Part shown: positions 18,166-30,304 of the stretch, in pieces
How positions within the stretch are numbered: position 1 is the stretch's first letter
Layout of the letters: each line of letters begins with the position of its first letter
Source: Caldisericia bacterium
Lineage (GTDB): Bacteria > Caldisericota > Caldisericia > JAAYUI01
DNA: 64,000 bases
Direction: 5' to 3'
Assembly: GCA_017999835.1 (NCBI GenBank)
Contig: JAGNLA010000006.1
Span: 1 to 64,000 of the forward strand
Made by a program: the position numbers and the translations under genes
The notes under the pieces: model-generated
The model's database searches: none
Seen by the model: the letters and a program-made list of their open reading frames with translations, nothing else
What the model was told of the DNA's origin: nothing

Positions 18166-19452
18166 TCAGACCCAACCTCTGAGCTTGCATGCATCGGCAA
18201 CGCGTGTGATTGCGATCATGTAGGCTGCGTCTCTCATGAAGACATTTTTCTTCTTTGAAAGATCTGCAACTGCGTGGAAGGCTGATGTCATCTTCTTGTC
18301 GAGTTTGTCAAGAACTTCTTCCTTTTCCCAGAAGTAGTTCATGTTGCACTGAACCTGTTCGAAGTATGAGCATGTAACTCCGCCTGCGTTTGCAAGGAAA
18401 TCTGGAATCACGAAGATGCCTCTCTCGTGAAGGACGTGGTCTGCAACTGGAGTTGTTGGTCCATTTGCGCCTTCGCCGATGATCTTGACCTTCTTGGAGA
18501 TCTTGCCAACGTTTTCGCCTGTGATCTGGTTTTCTATGGCTGCTGGAAGGAGAATGTCGACTTCCTGTTCAATCCATGCGTCGCCTGGAAGGACTTCGTA
18601 ACCGAGTTCTTTTGCTTTCTTTGGATCAATTCCGCCGAACTTGTCGGTGATCTTGATGAGTTCCTGGAATGTGATTCCGCTTGTCTTTTTGAAGGTGTAG
18701 CTGCACTGATCGTCCTGGCACCAGCTTGAGACTGCGATAACCTTTCCACCGTACTGTGTGTAAAGGTCGATTGCGTACTGGGAGACGTTTCCAAATCCCT
18801 GTACTGCTGCTGTTGTGTTCTTTGGATCAATGTTCATAAGCTTGAGGGCTTCTCTGACTGTGTAGATGAGACCATAACCTGTTGCTCCTGTTCTACCAAG
18901 TGAACCACCCATGCCGACTGGTTTACCTGTGATGAATCCTGGGAAGTGTCCGCCCATGATCTTTTCATACTCGTCCATCATCCACAGCATGTGCTGACCT
19001 GTGGTCATGACGTCTGGAGCTGGAACGTCCTGGACTGGTCCGACGTTACGAACAACCTGTCTGACCCAACCACGGCAAATCTGTTCCTGTTCTCTCATGG
19101 AAAGGTTGTGTGGATCGCAAATAACTCCACCTTTGCCGCCACCAAGTGGGATGTCGACAACTGAGCACTTCCATGTCATCCATGTTGCAAGTGCGCGAAC
19201 GGTGTCTGCTGTTTCCTGTGGATGGAAACGAATTCCACCTTTTGCTGGGCCACGTGCATCACTGTGCTGGACTCTGAAACCCTGGAACACCTTTGTTGAG
19301 CCGTCATCCATCTTTACAGGAATTCTGAAATGATATTCCCTGATTGGCTGACGAAGCAGCTGCCTTGTGCCTTCATCGAGCTGGAGCATGTCTGCCACTC
19401 TGTCAAACTGATCCTGTGCCATCTTGAATGCGTTAAAACCCTTATCGCTCAT
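18166..19452 (-). CDS. gdhA: Glu/Leu/Phe/Val dehydrogenase, probably glutamate dehydrogenase
   Basis: 428 residues from ATG 19452, with AGGAG 8-12 bases upstream; a longer frame to 19482 has no better signal. The N-terminal substrate domain has VQHSDARGPAKGGIRFHP and the catalytic-lysine motif IPLGGGKGGV. The NAD(P)-binding Rossmann domain has AAVQGFGNVSQYA, and GEGANGPTT and LANAGGVTCSYFE follow. This is the hexameric catabolic/anabolic glutamate dehydrogenase family (glutamate to 2-oxoglutarate plus ammonia). It is monocistronic, with its own promoter and terminator. Confidence 0.93.
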   Translation of the reverse strand: MSDKGFNAFKMAQDQFDRVADMLQLDEGTRQLLRQPIREYHFRIPVKMDDGSTKVFQGFRVQHSDARGPAKGGIRFHPQETADTVRALATWMTWKCSVVDIPLGGGKGGVICDPHNLSMREQEQICRGWVRQVVRNVGPVQDVPAPDVMTTGQHMLWMMDEYEKIMGGHFPGFITGKPVGMGGSLGRTGATGYGLIYTVREALKLMNIDPKNTTAAVQGFGNVSQYAIDLYTQYGGKVIAVSSWCQDDQCSYTFKKTSGITFQELIKITDKFGGIDPKKAKELGYEVLPGDAWIEQEVDILLPAAIENQITGENVGKISKKVKIIGEGANGPTTPVADHVLHERGIFVIPDFLANAGGVTCSYFEQVQCNMNYFWEKEEVLDKLDKKMTSAFHAVADLSKKKNVFMRDAAYMIAITRVADACKLRGWV

Positions 19453-19507
19453 TCTATCTCTCCTTTTGAGGCGGAATCTCACCGCCTTAAATTTTGAAAC
19501 CGACGGT

Positions 19508-19535
19508 AGTATAGACTTGTCAATACCCCTTTCAA
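19508..19535 (-). promoter_or_regulatory. Probable promoter of the glutamate dehydrogenase gene
   Basis: On the minus strand, TTGAAA (19530-19535), 16-base spacer, TATACT (19508-19513). The predicted start is near 19500, about 50 bases before ATG 19452. Confidence 0.5.
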
Positions 19536-19875
19536 GTCCAAAAAATTCACCAAAAGGAAAGAAGGTTAAATTCAGCTGTTGAAACTTTTTTCGTTGCTCC
19601 TCCTCTAATTTGAGGTTTATTTTTTTTCGCTCTTAAACGCTGAATGAAACTACTTCGATACGTTTTCTCATTAACAAAAATACGTTTAAACATTTTTTGT
19701 TAAACATGTGATTTCAATAATTCACTGATCGGATAAAAATCAATTCAGAAATCATTCTTGCCGTGTTGATTGCAAAATTCTGCGTCATTATTAAGAATTT
19801 TTTCATTTGTATTGATTGAAAAGTTTAGTATTTTGCGGCAACTTCTAAGCATGCATATTATCAAAAATCATTATC
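19536..19875. other. AT-rich intergenic region between divergent gdhA and etfB
   Basis: No gene seen. It holds T-runs, a weak CCTC/GAGG hairpin followed by T-rich sequence near 19600-19630, and repeated TACGTTT/CGTTT-like stretches, none of which forms a recognised riboswitch or RNA gene. Confidence 0.5.
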
Positions 19876-19904
19876 TTGCACTTGTATGTACGTCCAATTA
19901 CTAT
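19876..19904 (+). promoter_or_regulatory. Probable promoter of etfBA
   Basis: TTGCAC (19876-19881), 17-base spacer, TACTAT (19899-19904). The predicted start is about 30 bases before the GGAGG-led ATG 19943. Confidence 0.55.
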
Positions 19905-19942
19905 AGCTTATAGAAGTTGGCACAGAAGCCATCGGAGGACTT

Positions 19943-20716
19943 ATGAAAATAATTGTCTGCGCAAAGCAGGTTCCTGATCCTGAAAAATTTCCTGTAGGCA
20001 GATATAGAGACGACAAAAGACTCGATAGGGATGCGTTTCCATTTACCGTTAACCCAATCGACAAGAATGCGACAGAGTTGGCGTTGACATTTGCAGGCGA
20101 TGAACCTGTCAGAGTTGTGACCATGGGCCCTTCGTCAGCGGTTTCTGCAATAAGAGAAATTCTTTCACTCGGTGTATCAAACGCCACCCATATCTGTGAT
20201 CCACAGCTATCCGGGGCTGATTTGCTCAAGACAGCGAAGGTGTTGACTGCAACAATAAAAAAATATGGAGCTTTTGACCTTATTGTTTGTGGTAAGCAAA
20301 CAACCGATTCCATGAATTCATCCATTCCGGCAATGGTGGCTGAGCTCCTTGGAGTGCCTTCACTGCTAGGTGTTGAACAGGCACAAATTGTTGATGGTTA
20401 TCTGGAAGCCAAAACCTTGACCGATGCCGGTTTGACAACATGGAAGCTCCAGTTGCCAGCCGTTATCTCGGTCACCAAGAATATCAACATTCCAAGACTC
20501 CCTTCATTGAGAGGTATGACAAAAGCCATGTCGGTACCCATTGATACCTTTGACCTTGCAGCACTTGATCTTTTGCTAGACGATGAGTCTTTGTCGATTC
20601 TTTCTCAGGAACCCGTGTCAAGACAGATTGAAACGGTGATGGTGGAAGGACAGACCGCAGCAGATAAGGCTGAAAACCTCGTCGCTTCTCTCAAGGAGAA
20701 AGGGGTGACACTGTGA
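19943..20716 (+). CDS. etfB: Electron transfer flavoprotein beta subunit
   Basis: 257 residues of the FixA/EtfB family: start MKIIVCAKQVPDPEK, then NPIDKNATELAL, a DLIVCGKQTTDSMNSSIPAMVAELL nucleotide-binding stretch and the typical PAVISVTKNINIPRLPSL. EtfB pairs with EtfA to carry FAD (and AMP or a second FAD) and shuttle electrons between dehydrogenases and acceptors. CGGAGG precedes the ATG. The stop overlaps the etfA start. No acyl-CoA dehydrogenase or ETF:quinone oxidoreductase lies nearby, so the electron donor is unknown; an ETF of this lineage could be of the bifurcating kind. Confidence 0.95.
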   Translation: MKIIVCAKQVPDPEKFPVGRYRDDKRLDRDAFPFTVNPIDKNATELALTFAGDEPVRVVTMGPSSAVSAIREILSLGVSNATHICDPQLSGADLLKTAKVLTATIKKYGAFDLIVCGKQTTDSMNSSIPAMVAELLGVPSLLGVEQAQIVDGYLEAKTLTDAGLTTWKLQLPAVISVTKNINIPRLPSLRGMTKAMSVPIDTFDLAALDLLLDDESLSILSQEPVSRQIETVMVEGQTAADKAENLVASLKEKGVTL

Positions 20717-21678
20717 AAAACATCTGGGTCGTTGGTGAAATTCAGAACGGTTCCATCACGGAGTTAACCTCTGAAATGCTCGGGGCTGGATACAAGATAA
20801 GTGAAACCGAATACTCTGAAACGGCGATGGTGCTTGTCGGTTCGAATCTTCTTGAGCATTCGCCTGTTTTTGGAAGAATGGGGCAACCTTTAACCATTCT
20901 CATTGATGCAGAAAACATTGTTGGTTTTGAGGCGGATTTGGTAGCTCGTGAAGTTGCTGATCTGGCAGTAAACCGAAAACCCAACTTAATAATATGTCCA
21001 ATGACACCATGGGGTCAGGAAGTTGCAGCAAGGATTTCGGCCAGGGCAAACTATCCTCTGGTGACCGATGTTTCAGACGTTGTGTATGACGATGGCATTA
21101 AAGTTCAGAGAACTGCTTTCGGTGGACAATCAAAAACCACGCTTGCTCTTCCTGACGCAGTGGTCATAACACTCCGACCACATGTCTGCCAGGCTCCAAA
21201 ACCAGCAGAAATTACAACTACACTGGAAAGACTTGAGGCTGCCCTTGCCGTTCCGGATGCCAGAAAGAGTGTTATAAAAATTGACCCTATCTGTGACGAA
21301 GGTCCTGCTCTTGGCGACGCCCAGGTTATCGTTTCTGGTGGAAGAGGTTTGGTAAACAAAGAGAATTTTGAATTGATTAAAAACCTTGCCAAAGAACTCG
21401 GGTGTGCATACGGAGCGTCTCGCGCAGTGGTAGATGCAGGATGGGTTGATTCAACCCATCAGGTTGGTCTGACAGGCAAGATCGTTTCACCAAGATTATA
21501 TATAGCGTGTGGCATCTCGGGTGCCGACCAGCACCTGGCTGGCATGAGAACAAGCGACATCATCGTTGCGATCAATCGCGATCCGGATGCGCCGATATTC
21601 AAGATTGCAAGCTATGGAATCGTTGGTGACTGCATGGAGGTTCTGCCAGCGTTGCTTGAGGCACTTAAGAAACAGTAA
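20713..21678 (+). CDS. etfA: Electron transfer flavoprotein alpha subunit
   Basis: 321 residues, EtfA/FixB. The C-terminal FAD-binding domain is complete: [55 protein letters not shown] and [20 protein letters not shown]. It starts at GTG 20713, overlapping the etfB stop (GTGA), so the two subunits are translationally coupled. It works with EtfB as a soluble electron carrier. Confidence 0.95.
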   Translation: MKNIWVVGEIQNGSITELTSEMLGAGYKISETEYSETAMVLVGSNLLEHSPVFGRMGQPLTILIDAENIVGFEADLVAREVADLAVNRKPNLIICPMTPWGQEVAARISARANYPLVTDVSDVVYDDGIKVQRTAFGGQSKTTLALPDAVVITLRPHVCQAPKPAEITTTLERLEAALAVPDARKSVIKIDPICDEGPALGDAQVIVSGGRGLVNKENFELIKNLAKELGCAYGASRAVVDAGWVDSTHQVGLTGKIVSPRLYIACGISGADQHLAGMRTSDIIVAINRDPDAPIFKIASYGIVGDCMEVLPALLEALKKQ

Positions 21679-21731
21679 CCTTCAACGTCAAGGTTTTCTA
21701 TCATTTTTTATTGTGTTTTTAAAGAGAATTC

Positions 21732-21760
21732 TTGAACCAACCGCAATCTTTAGGCATACT
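21732..21760 (+). promoter_or_regulatory. Promoter giving a leaderless start at ATG 21768
   Basis: TTGAAC (21732-21737), 17-base spacer, CATACT (21755-21760), then 7 bases to ATG 21768. No Shine-Dalgarno precedes the ATG. Confidence 0.45.
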
Positions 21761-21767
21761 CATTAAC

Positions 21768-23504
21768 ATGAGGTTGCTTTCACTGGTTGCGGTCTTTTTT
21801 TTACTGTTTGGTGCTATCCCAACAAACATTTCTGGGGATTCATTCTTTGAGAAAGCAGATGATTATCAAAAACAGTTTGTCGATGCCCCACCAGTCTACT
21901 CATATGCTGATGGCAAGATTATAAAAAAAGGGTGCAAAGTTCTTTCCACCCAATCTTTGGAACCAGACTCAAAGATAATTATCAATTATGATGGCAGCAC
22001 CGGTTTTGCCCCCGACGAGTTGGAGTACATTAAAAACTTTATCGAGGGTGGCGGAGAGTTTAAAGTTGGGATGGCCAAGTGCATAGAAATGGTGTTTGGT
22101 AAAGCTTTTTTTGGTGTGACTGTCAATCTGGTTAAAACCGACTCCAAGGATTCAAAGTACGATTCCCAATTGCAAACTGTTTTTCTTAAACCTGATGTGT
22201 GCAAGGCTGGTGACCTTTTTACAAAAATTGAAACCCTTGCTCACGAACTCATACATGCCCACTCGGATGTTTTGATGAAACCGATGAACTGCTACGAGGA
22301 AGGGATGACTGTTGCCATGACAGACCTTGCTGGTAAGTTGTTTTGTCAGTTTAACGGGGTAACCGGCAGGGCAGCTGAAGTTTTCGATGGACCACCAGCA
22401 GGAACCAGAGATTATGATTTGTTAAACCAGGAGGCAGCAGCAGCAACGAATGGTTTTTTCTGGACAACTTCGGATTTAACCTATCGTCGGGTCGTTGGTG
22501 CAAGCGAACGTTACAGGCTAGCTGGCACTGCCTGGTGGAAGATCTGGCGGCAAACTGTTCCTGGCAATATTGATATCGACGACCCAAACACATATGGCTC
22601 AGGCACGTTCTTTGTGGATTTTAACAAGGAATTCTACAACACCTTCAGGCCATGGGTGGACACAGGCAGAAGGTTTGTTTTTGACGACGACGTCATCAAG
22701 CTCATAAAGCTCCAGATGAAACGTGTTTTAACCAACGACAAGGGCAACTCGTTCATTGAAGGTCAGGATTTTGATGAATGGTATGAGTCACAGTACATAT
22801 TAAATGTAGGTGTCAATGAAGGGCCAAAACTCTATGTGAACCAGTCCTGGCAGCCCACGCTCGCGCCCTCGGGTGGGCTTTGGAACGCCTGTGGATTTCC
22901 ACAGATTTCATATTTCTACAAGGATGCCCAGGGCAACGAGAACCTCCTGAGTGGAAAATTAAAAGTTGAAATTTCGTCTTTGGCGCAGGTCGATTATGGA
23001 CAACCTTTGACTTGCCAGTCTCGTTTTGTTTTCTGGAACAATGGCAATGTTAAGCCAGCTGCCTGGCAGGAGTATGAGATTGAGAATGGACAGATAGCTG
23101 CACTTTCGAAAACCTCTTCAACGCTGGGCGCTTTGGACTTTTCACAGATACTCCGAAGAGGGTGCAAGATCGTTTTAACCGCGTCAACTTTTGATGATCT
23201 CTATGAGGTTAGACGTGAACTTTTCTTCCCGGTAAAGATTGGTGTGGAGAGGAATTCTGGTCTGTGTTACGGAACCATTGATGTCTCAAAACCGGGAACT
23301 TTGAGGTGTGAAAGAAGCTCTTTCCCGGAAGTAAAGCAGGTAATTCCAATTAACGGTGATGGGACATACATGGTAAGTTTTGGGCCGGCAGACATAATAA
23401 CATTTTACTATACGACCATAGACGATCTGGGCGAGGAGACAACCGAAGAGATAACCGTTGTTGCTGGCACAAAAGAGATGATCAAAAACCTAACTTTCAG
23501 ATAA
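21768..23504 (+). CDS. Secreted protein with gluzincin-like HExxH motif
   Basis: 578 residues from ATG 21768, where the signal peptide begins (MRLLSLVAVFFLLFGAIP). An HELIH motif (H159, E160, H163) is followed by E177/E178 in YEEGMTVAM, the spacing and EG context of gluzincin / peptidase-MA-like metallopeptidases (HExxH plus a downstream Glu as zinc ligands). The domain continues to about residue 350 with Trp/Tyr-rich helices. The C-terminal 200 residues look like two beta-sandwich domains. No membrane anchor. The upstream TTG 21732 falls in the promoter. Probably a secreted zinc protease; the substrate is unknown. Confidence 0.7.
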   Translation: MRLLSLVAVFFLLFGAIPTNISGDSFFEKADDYQKQFVDAPPVYSYADGKIIKKGCKVLSTQSLEPDSKIIINYDGSTGFAPDELEYIKNFIEGGGEFKVGMAKCIEMVFGKAFFGVTVNLVKTDSKDSKYDSQLQTVFLKPDVCKAGDLFTKIETLAHELIHAHSDVLMKPMNCYEEGMTVAMTDLAGKLFCQFNGVTGRAAEVFDGPPAGTRDYDLLNQEAAAATNGFFWTTSDLTYRRVVGASERYRLAGTAWWKIWRQTVPGNIDIDDPNTYGSGTFFVDFNKEFYNTFRPWVDTGRRFVFDDDVIKLIKLQMKRVLTNDKGNSFIEGQDFDEWYESQYILNVGVNEGPKLYVNQSWQPTLAPSGGLWNACGFPQISYFYKDAQGNENLLSGKLKVEISSLAQVDYGQPLTCQSRFVFWNNGNVKPAAWQEYEIENGQIAALSKTSSTLGALDFSQILRRGCKIVLTASTFDDLYEVRRELFFPVKIGVERNSGLCYGTIDVSKPGTLRCERSSFPEVKQVIPINGDGTYMVSFGPADIITFYYTTIDDLGEETTEEITVVAGTKEMIKNLTFR

Positions 23505-23527
23505 ATGGTTAAGAGAGGTAAAACTCG

Positions 23528-24007
23528 ATGGACAGTGTGTTTTGGATAATCGAAAGATCGCTTTGTGGGAGGCCTGGGCCAGCAGAATCTCCGTGGAATG
23601 TTAACGAACTCTACGATGGCGGCATCAGGGCGATTATTTCACTTGACCAAGATGACGTTGACCATCAGGCGATTAATGACGCCGGTATTGAACATATGTC
23701 TTTTGCCCTGCCCGATTCAATCCCACCAACTGATGAAGATGCAACGCTCTGGCAGAAGGTTTTGCCTCAAGCCTTCAACTATATTAAAAAGTGGACGTCT
23801 GACAGCCAAGGTGCCATAATGGTTCACTGTCATGCCGGGAAAGACAGGACTGGAGTGCTTTTGGGGTCATACTTAACCATTGTTGAAGGACTTGATCCGA
23901 AGGATGCGTTTTCAAGGCTAAGAGTGGCCAGACCTGTGGCGATGACCTCAGAAGGTTATGAAGCATTCTTTTTTGATCTTATGTATAAAATCAAGCATCA
24001 AAGATAG
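23528..24007 (+). CDS. Dual-specificity/tyrosine phosphatase-like protein
   Basis: 159 residues with the cysteine phosphatase signature C-x5-R: MVHCHAGKDRTGV (C101, R107), preceded by an Asp-containing loop (LPDSIPPTDED) that can supply the general acid. Size and order match small cytosolic DSP/PTP enzymes that remove phosphate from Tyr/Ser/Thr or from phospholipids. AAGAGAGG lies before the ATG. It is 23 bases downstream of the secreted metallopeptidase-like gene and may be co-transcribed with it. Confidence 0.88.
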   Translation: MDSVFWIIERSLCGRPGPAESPWNVNELYDGGIRAIISLDQDDVDHQAINDAGIEHMSFALPDSIPPTDEDATLWQKVLPQAFNYIKKWTSDSQGAIMVHCHAGKDRTGVLLGSYLTIVEGLDPKDAFSRLRVARPVAMTSEGYEAFFFDLMYKIKHQR

Positions 24008-24054
24008 TTTTTTTAGAATCACTCACTAAAACATATTAGCAGTCACTAATACAT

Positions 24055-24252
24055 TCAATTAGTTGAACATTTTGTAAGTTTTTCAAAAAATACTGAAATA
24101 TCCAGTCTTTTATCCTCGTCGAACTTTTTTTGCATCTTTATGTGGAGATAACATTCATAAAATCTATGTTTGTTGCCAATGTTAAAGACAAGGTGAAATC
24201 CTTGAACTTGGGTTTTCGACCCCAAAAACACCCCTTGGTCGTTGGCGTTCAT
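24055..24252 (-). CDS. Possible small protein of 65 residues
   Basis: A minus-strand frame from ATG 24252 that reads like a real protein (mixed hydrophobic and charged, GFHLVFNIGNKHRFYECYL). It has no Shine-Dalgarno and its ATG abuts a 13-bp inverted repeat. No family recognised. It could be chance. Confidence 0.25.
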   Translation of the reverse strand: MNANDQGVFLGSKTQVQGFHLVFNIGNKHRFYECYLHIKMQKKFDEDKRLDISVFFEKLTKCSTN

Positions 24253-24281
24253 TTTACCAAAAAATAGTTTTTTTGGTAAAA
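24252..24281. repeat. 13-bp perfect inverted repeat, terminator- or operator-like
   Basis: TTTTACCAAAAAA (24252-24264) and TTTTTTGGTAAAA (24269-24281) pair perfectly across four bases. The A/T-only ends make it resemble a bidirectional terminator for the phosphatase transcript, insulating the rRNA promoter. It also abuts the possible minus-strand ATG at 24252. Confidence 0.55.
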
Positions 24282-24440
24282 GGTTTCGGTATTATCTATC
24301 GCGTTGGCAAAATTGACACCTTGAAAGTCGAAAGTTAAACATCTTGACCCCAAAGCGGTAAATCGCAAAAGGGTCACCTGTAATAAACCTTGCATTAATC
24401 ACAATCTCTCGAGTTCGTTGACAAGGTTTAAATCAGGGTG
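24282..24440. other. Gene-free region upstream of the rRNA promoter
   Basis: No gene or 16S rRNA sequence seen. A second TTGACA occurs at 24418-24423 without a matching -10 box. Confidence 0.5.
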
Positions 24441-24468
24441 TTGACATTCGGTTTCATTTTGCTATCAT
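24441..24468 (+). promoter_or_regulatory. rRNA promoter
   Basis: TTGACA (24441-24446), 16-base spacer, TATCAT (24463-24468), about 70 bases before mature 23S. It is a consensus-like -35 in front of an rRNA unit that lacks 16S, so 23S has its own promoter. Confidence 0.7.
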
Positions 24469-24508
24469 AGAACCTCGTCACGGTTCGGTACGAACCTGAG
24501 GACTGCAA

Positions 24509-24536
24509 GAAGCGGTACCTTGAAAACTATGTAGGT
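24509..24536 (+). other. 23S precursor processing stem, 5' strand
   Basis: GAAGCGGT (24509-24516) and a 15-base segment (24522-24536) pair with 27509-27516 and 27489-27503. The resulting stem of 23 base pairs with one internal loop brackets 23S, as expected for RNase III processing. Confidence 0.8.
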
Positions 24537-24540
24537 AAGA

Positions 24541-27482
<2,942 letters not shown>

Positions 27483-27488
27483 TATAAA

Positions 27489-27516
27489 ACCTACATAGTT
27501 TTCAGAGCACCGCTTC
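27489..27516 (+). other. 23S precursor processing stem, 3' strand
   Basis: Complement of 24509-24536 (15 bp plus 8 bp around an internal loop). It lies between 23S and 5S. Confidence 0.8.
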
Positions 27517-27553
27517 GTGTAAAATTGAAAAGGCGAAAGCTTTTATTCAAAAA

Positions 27554-27675
<122 letters not shown>

Positions 27676-27748
27676 TTTTTGCATTTCTGCCAATTACTAT
27701 AGTTGATTTTTATTTGTAATAAAATAATATCTTATAAGGTGCTAGAGA

Positions 27749-29016
27749 ATGAAAACACTACGCTTTATAGATCTTTTTGCTGGATTAGGTGGCACAAGAA
27801 TCGGTTTTGAAAATGCTTGCAAGAATAACATGTTTAACTATGAATGTGTCTTTAGTAGTGAAATAAAACCATATGCAGTTAAAGTTTATAAAGAGAACTT
27901 TAATGAATCTTCATATTGTGATATAACTAAGGTTAATTCTAAGGATATTCCAAATTTTGATTATTTATTGGCAGGATTCCCATGCCAATCATTTAGCAGC
28001 GCAGGTTTAAAACAAGGCTTTAATGATGTAAGAGGTAATCTTTTTTTGATATAATAAGAATATTAAAAGATAAGTCACCGAGAGGATTTCTACTTGAGAA
28101 TGTTGATGCTCTTTTGGTACATGATAAAGGAAAAACATTTAATGTAATTAAAGAAAATCTTGTTAACTTAGGTTATGACGTTGTTTATTCTATATATAAC
28201 TCAAAAGACTTTGGAATACCACAAAACAGAAAACGTTTATATATCTGGGGTACAAAAAATAAAAATTCTAGATTCGAAATTATTAAAAAAGAGAAAAAGG
28301 TTATTAATGATATATTAGAAGATAATATTGAAAATGATAAGTCTGCTTTTATAGACTATTTGTTAAAAATGTACCCTATCGATTTTTTAATCGGAAAATC
28401 AATAAAAGACAAACGTGGTGGACACACCAATATTCATAGTTGGGATTTAAATTTAAAAGGTGAAACAACAACTGAACAAAAACGATTGTTGAATATGTTA
28501 CTAAAAAAAAGAAGATTGAAAAAATGGGCAATTAATAAAGGTATTAATTGGATGGATGGTATGCCATTAACATATAACGAAATAAGTACTTTTTATTATT
28601 CAGAAAACCTACTATCTATTCTTAATGATTTAACTAATAAAGGATATTTAAAATATGAGCACCCTAAGGAGTTAATAACTGTAAATGGAATAAAAAAAAG
28701 AGTTTATGCAAAAGATAAAGAGAAAGGTTATAATATTGTAGCTGGAAAATTATCCTTTCCAATTGCTCGAATACTTGATCCATTTGATATTTGTCCAACA
28801 TTAGTGGCAACAGAAGTTGGAAAATATGTAATTCCAACCACCAATGGGTTAAGAAGATTTACAATTAGAGAAGGGTTAAGATTGGCAGGATTTCCAGATT
28901 CATATAAATTGGATTTTTTATCATACGATGAGGCCTTTGATTTATTAGGAAATACAATTACTCCAATTGTAGTAGAAAGCATATTAGATAAGGTAATAAA
29001 AGATGAATGCAACTGA
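27749..29016 (+). pseudogene. DNA cytosine-5 methyltransferase, frameshifted in a T7 run
   Basis: Two frames (27749-28054 and from about 28055 to 29016) together encode a full C5 methyltransferase of about 420 residues. The first holds motif I (FIDLFAGLGGTRIGFE) and catalytic motif IV (AGFPCQSFSSAG, C79). After adding one T to the T7 run at 28041-28047 the frame continues FDIIRILKDKSPRGFLLENV (motif VI) into QNRKRLYIWG (motif VIII), and ends with motifs IX-X (PTLVATEVGKYV...GNTITPIVVESIL). As written the protein stops after 101 residues. The gene is strongly AT-rich, unlike its neighbours, and precedes a restriction enzyme gene. The tract could be phase-variable, decayed or miscalled. Confidence 0.88.
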
Positions 29017-29656
29017 AATAAAAAATTTATTAGAATCTACGGTATTATTTAATAAAGGTAGTATAGAATTTACTTTAGCGAATATAAAAACGATTATAGG
29101 GGATATAAATATAGTTGGTAATGTAATCCAAGATTGGTTGAAAGAGTTCTTTAATAAAAATTCTATTTATTATCGAATTCCTTCAAACACACAAGAATTT
29201 CCAGATTTTTTATTAAATACAGATAGCGACAAGTTGGATTTATTAGAAGTAAAATGTTTTACTAAAAGTCCTAATTTTGATATTGCAAACTTTTCAGCTT
29301 ATTGCAGATCATTAATTTGTAATGCATATAGATTAAATTCTGATTATTTAATATTTGAATATTCTCAATGTGATAATAAAATGATTGAAATTCAAAATAT
29401 TTGGTTAAAAAAAGTTTGGGAAATATGTGGATCTTCAGAAAGAGCACCTATAAACTTGCGATGGAAACAAAACCAGATATACAATATTAGACCTATAAGA
29501 TGGTTTTCAGATAAGAACAAAAATAAGCCTTTTAAATCTAGATTAGAATTTATAAATGCACTCGAATCTGTCTTGAAGCAAGATTCACATTACCAAAAAA
29601 ATTGGAAAAGAATGGTCATTGATAATTACTACAGCGAAACAGGCCAAGAGTTATAA
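29003..29656 (+). CDS. Type II restriction endonuclease, NlaIV/NgoBV-like
   Basis: 217 residues, overlapping the methyltransferase 3' end by 14 bases. A PD-(D/E)xK nuclease core is visible: PDFLLNTDSDKLDLLEVKCF, giving P-D...E-x-K. The flanking text (TQEFPDFLL, YLIFEYS, IWLKKVWEICG, LRWKQNQIYNIRP) resembles the NgoBV/NlaIV restriction enzyme family, which cuts GGNNCC; the specificity here is inference only. AT-rich like its partner, so the two form an acquired restriction-modification unit between the 5S gene and thioredoxin. If the methyltransferase really is broken, an intact nuclease would be hazardous, so one of the two must be checked. Confidence 0.8.
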   Translation: MNATEIKNLLESTVLFNKGSIEFTLANIKTIIGDINIVGNVIQDWLKEFFNKNSIYYRIPSNTQEFPDFLLNTDSDKLDLLEVKCFTKSPNFDIANFSAYCRSLICNAYRLNSDYLIFEYSQCDNKMIEIQNIWLKKVWEICGSSERAPINLRWKQNQIYNIRPIRWFSDKNKNKPFKSRLEFINALESVLKQDSHYQKNWKRMVIDNYYSETGQEL

Positions 29657-29720
29657 GAACTTTGATGACTGTATGTGTTTATTATCTAAGAGATAATATA
29701 TAGTTAAAACCCAAAAATTA

Positions 29721-29753
29721 TACTACCCACGAGATTTATTCTGGTGGGTAGTA
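29721..29753. terminator. Hairpin between the restriction gene and trxA
   Basis: A 10-bp perfect inverted repeat (TACTACCCAC at 29721-29730 with GTGGGTAGTA at 29744-29753). On the minus strand it is followed by TAATTTTTGGG, so it may end the thioredoxin transcript; it may also serve the convergent restriction gene. Confidence 0.5.
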
Positions 29754-29786
29754 CCTGATTCAGTAATTATTAAGATAAGTGTTAAA

Positions 29787-29805
29787 CTAACAGCGAAGCT
29801 GTTAG
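29787..29805 (-). terminator. Hairpin over the trxA stop codon
   Basis: CTAACAGC/GCTGTTAG, 8 bp with a three-base loop, overlaps the stop of trxA and is followed on the minus strand by TTTAACACTT. Weak T-tract. Confidence 0.35.
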
Positions 29806-30125
29806 ATACTAAACACCTGCTTTATCTTCGCCTCGAGCATCTGCTTTGGCACGGCACCGATGAGTGTGTCGACTCTCTTGCCGCCGTCAAAGAAAATCAG
29901 GCTTGGGATCGAGGTCACGCCGTTTGCGCTGGCTGCTCTCTGCTGCTCGTCCACGTTGATCTTGCCAAATGTCACCTTGTCGCCCATCGTGCTGGCAAGC
30001 TCCTCAAAAATCGGGGCAATCATCCTGCACGGTCCGCACCAGGGAGCCCAGAAATCCACAACAACCTTTTTGCCAGACTTCACTGCTGCGTCGAAGTCGT
30101 CATCTGTCATGTGCACTACGCTCAT
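29802..30125 (-). CDS. trxA: Thioredoxin
   Basis: 107 residues from ATG 30125. TTGGAGG lies just upstream; the adjacent ATG 30128 is nearly as likely, while ATG 30143 would put this SD inside the gene. Classic fold with active site FWAPWCGPC (C30, C33), then a conserved Pro in TSIPSLIFF, and the usual total length. It reduces protein disulfides using thioredoxin reductase (no trxB here). Its upstream neighbour on the same strand is a small PH-like membrane protein about 180 bases away. Confidence 0.95.
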   Translation of the reverse strand: MSVVHMTDDDFDAAVKSGKKVVVDFWAPWCGPCRMIAPIFEELASTMGDKVTFGKINVDEQQRAASANGVTSIPSLIFFDGGKRVDTLIGAVPKQMLEAKIKQVFSI

Positions 30126-30304
30126 CATATCCTCCAATTGCATCTTTCAGGGATAATGCTTATCCTGAAAATGTTTTTTCGTTCTTGACATAAATTTTAG
30201 TCAAGCCATTGGCACATGCAAGTACCCAGCTGTTAAGTTTGTCAAGTTTGTATAAAGCTTTGATGCCATTGACAAAAATAACGCCTTGGGTGGCTGCCGG
30301 AAGG

